This document shows, piece by piece, positions 60,455 to 64,000 of a stretch of DNA of 64,000 nucleotides. Positions within the stretch are counted from its first letter, which is position 1; every line of letters begins with the position of its first letter. Made by a program: the position numbers and the translations under genes. The notes beneath the pieces are model-generated. The model saw only the letters and a list, made by a program, of their open reading frames with translations, had not been told where the DNA came from and ran no database searches. This stretch comes from JBOFIQ01 sp051654905 (GTDB lineage: Bacteria; Actinomycetota; Actinomycetes; Propionibacteriales; Propionibacteriaceae). Location: positions 124,001-188,000 of the forward strand of contig JBOFYY010000156.1 of the NCBI GenBank assembly GCA_051654905.1, written 5' to 3'.

Positions 60455-62023
60455 TTATTCCTCGTCAAAATCATCAAGATCATCAAAAGACAACCCAACT
60501 GGATTGTGGCGTGCTTCTTCCTCAGCTTCGATATCGATATCGATCGGCACTCCGCGTCGGTACTCACCAAACTCTGATCGCGTCATTTCGCCACGCGCAT
60601 CATGGTAATCAGCATCGATCTCTCTACGACGGATAACGGCGGGACGTTCTGAAATTAGCCGATCATCTTCACCACGACGCGACAAAATCTCGGCACCAGT
60701 TTCTACCTGTGGCGCAAAGTCAAAAATAACTGGATTTTCACCAGAGCCAATAGCTACTGCATCGCCTTTAACCGCACCGATCTTGAGGAGCTTATCTTCA
60801 ACACCAAGTCGGTTGAGACGATCGGCTAAATAACCGACAGCTTCAGCATTCAAGAAGTCAGTTTGCCGTACCCAACGCTCCGGCTTCTCTCCCCGAACTC
60901 GCCAAACGAATCCACCGTCACCATCGCCCATCTTGCGAATCGTGAAATCTTCTTTACTGTGAACCGGCTTCGGGGCGATGATAATACGTTTTGGCTCTGG
61001 CGGCGGCATAGCAGCTCGACGCTTCTGCACGATGTCAGCCATAGTGAAGGTTAACGAGTTAAGACCTTCACCAGATTTAGTTGAAATCACAAAGACTGGC
61101 CAGCCGCGACCTTTAACATTTTCTAAGACAATATCGGCAAGATCACGCGCGTCTGGAACGTCAACTTTATTTAAAGCTACGATCCGAGGACGATCCTCTA
61201 ACCCACCATGAGATGCCAACTCATTCTCGATAACATCAAGATCAGACAGTGGATCGCGTCCGGGCTCATAGGTAGCCATATCAACTACGTGCACAATTGC
61301 TTGGCAACGTTCAATATGCCGCAAGAAATCATGACCTAAGCCACGTCCCTCACTAGCGCCCTCAATCAATCCAGGCACGTCAGCAACAGTGAAAATAGTT
61401 TCGCCAGCAACTACCACACCCAAGTTAGGGATCAACGTGGTAAATGGATAGTCAGCAATTTTGGGACGAGCCCGAGAAATAGCGGCAATCAATGAGCTTT
61501 TACCAGCTGAGGGGAATCCCACTAAACCGATATCAGCCATTACCTTCAGCTCAAGCTGAATCTGACGTGACTCGCCTTCTTCACCCAAGAGCGCAAAACC
61601 TGGAGCTTTACGAGCTGCCGATGCCAATGCGGCATTACCTAAACCACCCCGGCCACCAGCAGCAACTACAATCTCGCTACCTTCGCCAGTTAAATCTGCC
61701 AGTAACTCGCCTGTGGTTAAATCTGTAACAACAGTGCCGTCTGGAACTGGCAGCACAATATCGGCACCTTTAGCACCATTGTTATGATCGCCTCGCCCTG
61801 GCTGCCCATTAGTAGCCTTCTTTTGCGATCCTCTGTGGTACTCAACCAATGTTGTTAACGACGAATCGACTCGCAAAATAACTGAGCCACCCTGACCGCC
61901 ATTGCCGCCATCGGGACCACCTAGCGGTTTGAACTTTTCCCGGTGCACCGAAGCACAACCATGTCCGCCGTTACCACCAGACACCATGAGCGTCACGCGG
62001 TCAACAAAAGAAGGAATGGCCAT
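60455..62023 (-). CDS. obgE: GTPase ObgE/CgtA
   Basis: Essential GTPase for 50S assembly and stress control. The N-terminal Obg glycine-rich domain (1-158, e.g. FVDRVTLMVSGGNGGHGCAS) is followed by the GTPase (G1 GFPSAGKSS, G3 DVPGL, G4 NKVD), an OCT domain and an acidic C terminus (DDLDDFDEE). Length is 522 residues. It lies downstream of rpmA in the standard rplU-rpmA-obgE order. Confidence 0.98.
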   Translation of the reverse strand: MAIPSFVDRVTLMVSGGNGGHGCASVHREKFKPLGGPDGGNGGQGGSVILRVDSSLTTLVEYHRGSQKKATNGQPGRGDHNNGAKGADIVLPVPDGTVVTDLTTGELLADLTGEGSEIVVAAGGRGGLGNAALASAARKAPGFALLGEEGESRQIQLELKVMADIGLVGFPSAGKSSLIAAISRARPKIADYPFTTLIPNLGVVVAGETIFTVADVPGLIEGASEGRGLGHDFLRHIERCQAIVHVVDMATYEPGRDPLSDLDVIENELASHGGLEDRPRIVALNKVDVPDARDLADIVLENVKGRGWPVFVISTKSGEGLNSLTFTMADIVQKRRAAMPPPEPKRIIIAPKPVHSKEDFTIRKMGDGDGGFVWRVRGEKPERWVRQTDFLNAEAVGYLADRLNRLGVEDKLLKIGAVKGDAVAIGSGENPVIFDFAPQVETGAEILSRRGEDDRLISERPAVIRRREIDADYHDARGEMTRSEFGEYRRGVPIDIDIEAEEEARHNPVGLSFDDLDDFDEE

Positions 62024-62108
62024 GAAGTGCCTCTCAAGAGAAGGGATGCGCTCTTATCCTATCGGTTAAGAGCACTCCGATGCAGGTATCCCTGCAGTTA
62101 CCGCGAAT

Positions 62109-62160
62109 CGTATTTTCTTAGAAAATACGCGAGGCGACCCCATGGTAGGGGCCGCCTCGC
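62109..62160 (-). terminator. Double hairpin between rpmA and obgE
   Basis: A strong stem (62129-62141 with 62148-62160, 13 bases, one mismatch) is followed on the reverse strand by a second perfect stem (CGTATTTTC 62109-62117, GAAAATACG 62121-62129). The first is directly trailed by GTATTTTC. It should end most rplU-rpmA transcripts and let only part read into obgE. Confidence 0.8.
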
Positions 62161-62178
62161 GCTAAAACTTATTCAGGC

Positions 62179-62439
62179 TCAGGCCTGGGCCTCAACGAGA
62201 ACGTTGACAACCTTGCGACCACGACGAGTGCCAAACTGCACAGCGCCAGCCTTAAGGGCGAACAACGTGTCATCGCTACCGCGACCAACGTTGTTACCCG
62301 GGTGGAACTTGGTGCCACGCTGGCGGACAAGAATCTCACCTGCGTTAACAACCTGACCACCAAAACGCTTCACGCCGAGGTGCTGCGGATTGGAGTCACG
62401 ACCATTGCGCGAGCTAGACGCGCCCTTCTTGTGTGCCAT
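62179..62439 (-). CDS. rpmA: 50S ribosomal protein L27
   Basis: Protein near the peptidyl-transferase centre. The 86-residue sequence starts AHKKGASSSRNGRDSNPQ after the initiator, without the N-terminal cleavable extension found in Firmicutes. It ends in RKVVNVLVEAQA. It lies 10 bases after rplU. Confidence 0.98.
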   Translation of the reverse strand: MAHKKGASSSRNGRDSNPQHLGVKRFGGQVVNAGEILVRQRGTKFHPGNNVGRGSDDTLFALKAGAVQFGTRRGRKVVNVLVEAQA

Positions 62440-62449
62440 TCTCAGTGCC

Positions 62450-62755
62450 TCACTTGATGCCGGTGATCTTGACCTGCGTGTAGCGCTGGCGATGGCCCTG
62501 ACGCTTGCGGTAGCCGGTCTTGTTCTTGTATTTGAAGATCCGAATCTTCGGACCCTTAATCTCAGCCATCACCTCAGCGGTGACTGAAGCCTTGGCGAGC
62601 TTATCCTTGTCGGCGGTGATTTTATCACCATCGACGAGCATCAGCGGGGTCAGCGAGACGCTGGCGCCCACCTCGTCGGAAACCTTGTCGATCTCGACGA
62701 TGTCGCCCACAGCAACCTTGTGCTGGCGTCCGCCACTGCGCACGATCGCGTACAC
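62450..62755 (-). CDS. rplU: 50S ribosomal protein L21
   Basis: Structural protein of the large subunit, 101 residues. The start is GTG at 62755 (VYAIVRSGGRQHKVAVGD), behind GGAAGAGG; the frame is open to 62848, but those residues do not belong to L21. The C terminus FKYKNKTGYRKRQGHRQRYT is diagnostic. The leader upstream (62756-62870) probably carries the promoter and a structured L21 leader. Confidence 0.98.
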   Translation of the reverse strand: MYAIVRSGGRQHKVAVGDIVEIDKVSDEVGASVSLTPLMLVDGDKITADKDKLAKASVTAEVMAEIKGPKIRIFKYKNKTGYRKRQGHRQRYTQVKITGIK

Positions 62756-62877
62756 GTCAACCTCTTCCGTCTGAAAACATCTGACTGGTAGGAGTCCAAG
62801 GGCGGACCCACGATTCCCCAGAACGTACTCAAAAGTACAGGGGAACACCGGGGATCAAGATTACGGTGTTTTAGGTG

Positions 62878-62919
62878 CTGAGGTCAAACTGAGTCAGATT
62901 TGACTGTTTTTCCTCAGCC
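62878..62919 (-). repeat. Nested hairpin between rne and rplU
   Basis: Outer arms GCTGAGG (62878-62884) and CCTCAGC (62913-62919) and inner arms GTCAAA (62884-62889) and TTTGAC (62900-62905) lie 30 bases after the rne stop. It may terminate rne or form part of the L21 leader. Confidence 0.45.
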
Positions 62920-62948
62920 CTTAAGCTACCTTCTCGATCAATAATCAA

Positions 62949-64000
62949 CTACTCACTATCACTTTCAACAGCCTCCGTCGACTTCTTACGCGATATCTTA
63001 CGCGTACTCCGACGATGTGCTGCTTTACGTTCTAACCGGTCTCCGCCATCGGCAGGAGCCTGCGTCTCCACTGGCTCTTCATGACGGTGGTAGCCGCGAC
63101 CCTTACAGGTCTCACATTCCTGCGTAAAGGCCTCTGCAAGCCCCGTGCCGATCTTTTTGCGGGTCATCTGTACAAGACCTAGAGAAGTCACCTCAGCGAC
63201 TTGGTGGCGCGTACGATCACGCCCCAAACATTCAACTAGTCTACGCAACAAAAGTTCCCGGTTACTGGGCAAAACCATATCGATAAAGTCAATAACGATA
63301 ATGCCGCCAATATCGCGCAACCGCAGCTGACGTACTACTTCCTCAGCAGCCTCCAAGTTATTGGAGGTAACCGTGGCTTCCAAGTTTCCGCCAGTACCTG
63401 TGAACTTACCGGTATTAACGTCAATTACCGTCATAGCTTCGGTGCGATCAATCACCAATGAACCACCCGAAGGCAAGAAAACTTTACGTTCCAAAGCTTT
63501 AGCGATCTGCTCATCTAGCCGATAGTGAGTGAAAATATCGCCTTGTTTGCTACGATCCCAACGCTCCAACCGATCAATTAAGTGCGGCGCAACATTCGAT
63601 ACATAGCTTTCCAAAGCCTGCCAAGCATCATTCTCGCCACCATGACCATCGATGATCAGCTTGGAGAAATCCTCTGTAAACAAGTCACGCACAGTTCGCA
63701 CTGTGGCATCTGGCTCTGAATACAACAGCGAAGGCGCTGGGGCTATCTTAGATTCCTTTTGAATCGCTTCCCATTGAGCCGTCAAACGGTTGACGTCAAG
63801 AACCAGCTCTTCCTCAGAAATACCTTCGGCGGCAGTTCGCACAATAACGCTAGCTTCATCAGAAATCAGATGCCCTAGAATATCGCGCAACCGCTCCCGC
63901 TCAGTATCTGCAAGTTTGCGAGAAATACCTGATAATTCCCCACCAGGGGAATAAACCAGATACCGTCCCGGCAGCGATATATGCGATGTTAAACGCGCAC
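62949..64000 (-). CDS. rne: Ribonuclease E/G (5' end beyond window)
   Basis: Endoribonuclease for mRNA decay and rRNA processing. The frame is open to the right edge, so the N-terminal part with the S1 domain start is missing. Visible are HISLPGRYLVYSPGG and ISRKLADTERERLRDIL, the catalytic region IDVNTGKFTG with DFIDM further on, and the zinc-link-like CETCKGRGYH. The C-terminal tail is short and basic (RRSTRKISRKKS). The position before rplU-rpmA-obgE is typical for actinobacteria. Confidence 0.95.
   Translation of the reverse strand, partial: ARLTSHISLPGRYLVYSPGGELSGISRKLADTERERLRDILGHLISDEASVIVRTAAEGISEEELVLDVNRLTAQWEAIQKESKIAPAPSLLYSEPDATVRTVRDLFTEDFSKLIIDGHGGENDAWQALESYVSNVAPHLIDRLERWDRSKQGDIFTHYRLDEQIAKALERKVFLPSGGSLVIDRTEAMTVIDVNTGKFTGTGGNLEATVTSNNLEAAEEVVRQLRLRDIGGIIVIDFIDMVLPSNRELLLRRLVECLGRDRTRHQVAEVTSLGLVQMTRKKIGTGLAEAFTQECETCKGRGYHRHEEPVETQAPADGGDRLERKAAHRRSTRKISRKKSTEAVESDSE

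Noticed and set aside
1..64000. CRISPR arrays, insertion sequences and rRNA genes
   Set aside because: No regularly spaced repeats, transposase motifs or rRNA segments seen anywhere in the window.

Overview
The window looks like chromosomal DNA from an actinobacterium of only moderate G+C content. The gene order rne-rplU-rpmA-obgE, the hrcA-dnaJ-rsmE and phoH-ybeY-CorC-era blocks, the DUF3097 and DUF4192 proteins and the actinobacterial type of Tgt all point to Actinomycetota. An Actinomycetaceae-like, host-associated organism is my best guess; the species cannot be named from this sequence.

Layout. 1-5.9 kb: a DcuA-type C4-dicarboxylate carrier (cut by the window edge) coupled to aspA, then a cobalamin riboswitch driving a btuCDF-like vitamin B12 importer. 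5.9-9.2 kb: an ABC exporter and a divergent amidohydrolase. 9.2-19.5 kb: two conserved housekeeping blocks (phoH-ybeY-corC-era and hrcA-dnaJ-rsmE-tgt, with a CIRCE operator), separated by a proline iminopeptidase and a queuosine-precursor transporter that fits functionally with tgt. 19.5-25.3 kb: metallo-hydrolase, HisN-like phosphatase, DUF3097, double-GNAT and HemW genes. 25.4-30.3 kb: an orphan sugar-binding lipoprotein, lepA, rpsT and holA. 30.3-35.3 kb: comEA-comEC followed by a surface protein and its neighbouring sortase. 35.4-47.4 kb: a cysteine-containing HTH regulator coupled to leuS, cell-envelope genes (glycosyltransferase, EamA-like transporter, L,D-transpeptidase), malic enzyme and a POT peptide transporter.

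47.6-57.9 kb is the accessory part. It holds a small regulator/membrane pair with a strong inverted repeat, a protein made of three fused RidA domains, a frameshifted small gene, and a tightly coupled six-gene operon (two duplicated lipoproteins, a HlyD-like adaptor with a peptidoglycan-binding domain, ABC ATPase, MacB/FtsX-like permease, LssY_C membrane protein). A decayed AAA/DUF4143 ATPase gene and a disrupted membrane-protein gene follow, ending at tRNA-Ala(GGC). 58-64 kb returns to housekeeping: gpmB-like, rsfS, nadD, a double PQ-loop protein, obgE, rpmA, rplU and rne (cut at the right edge).

How parts work together: aspA, Dcu and malic enzyme imply C4-dicarboxylate/fumarate metabolism; the riboswitch and BtuCDF import corrinoid; the YhhQ transporter and Tgt suggest salvage of a queuosine precursor. 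The most notable reading results are two genes (phoH and the EamA-like transporter) that appear to start at CTG codons behind good ribosome-binding sites, the single-chain RidA trimer candidate, the lipoprotein/adaptor/ABC/LssY_C operon, and a surface-protein/sortase pair lying between comEC and holA.
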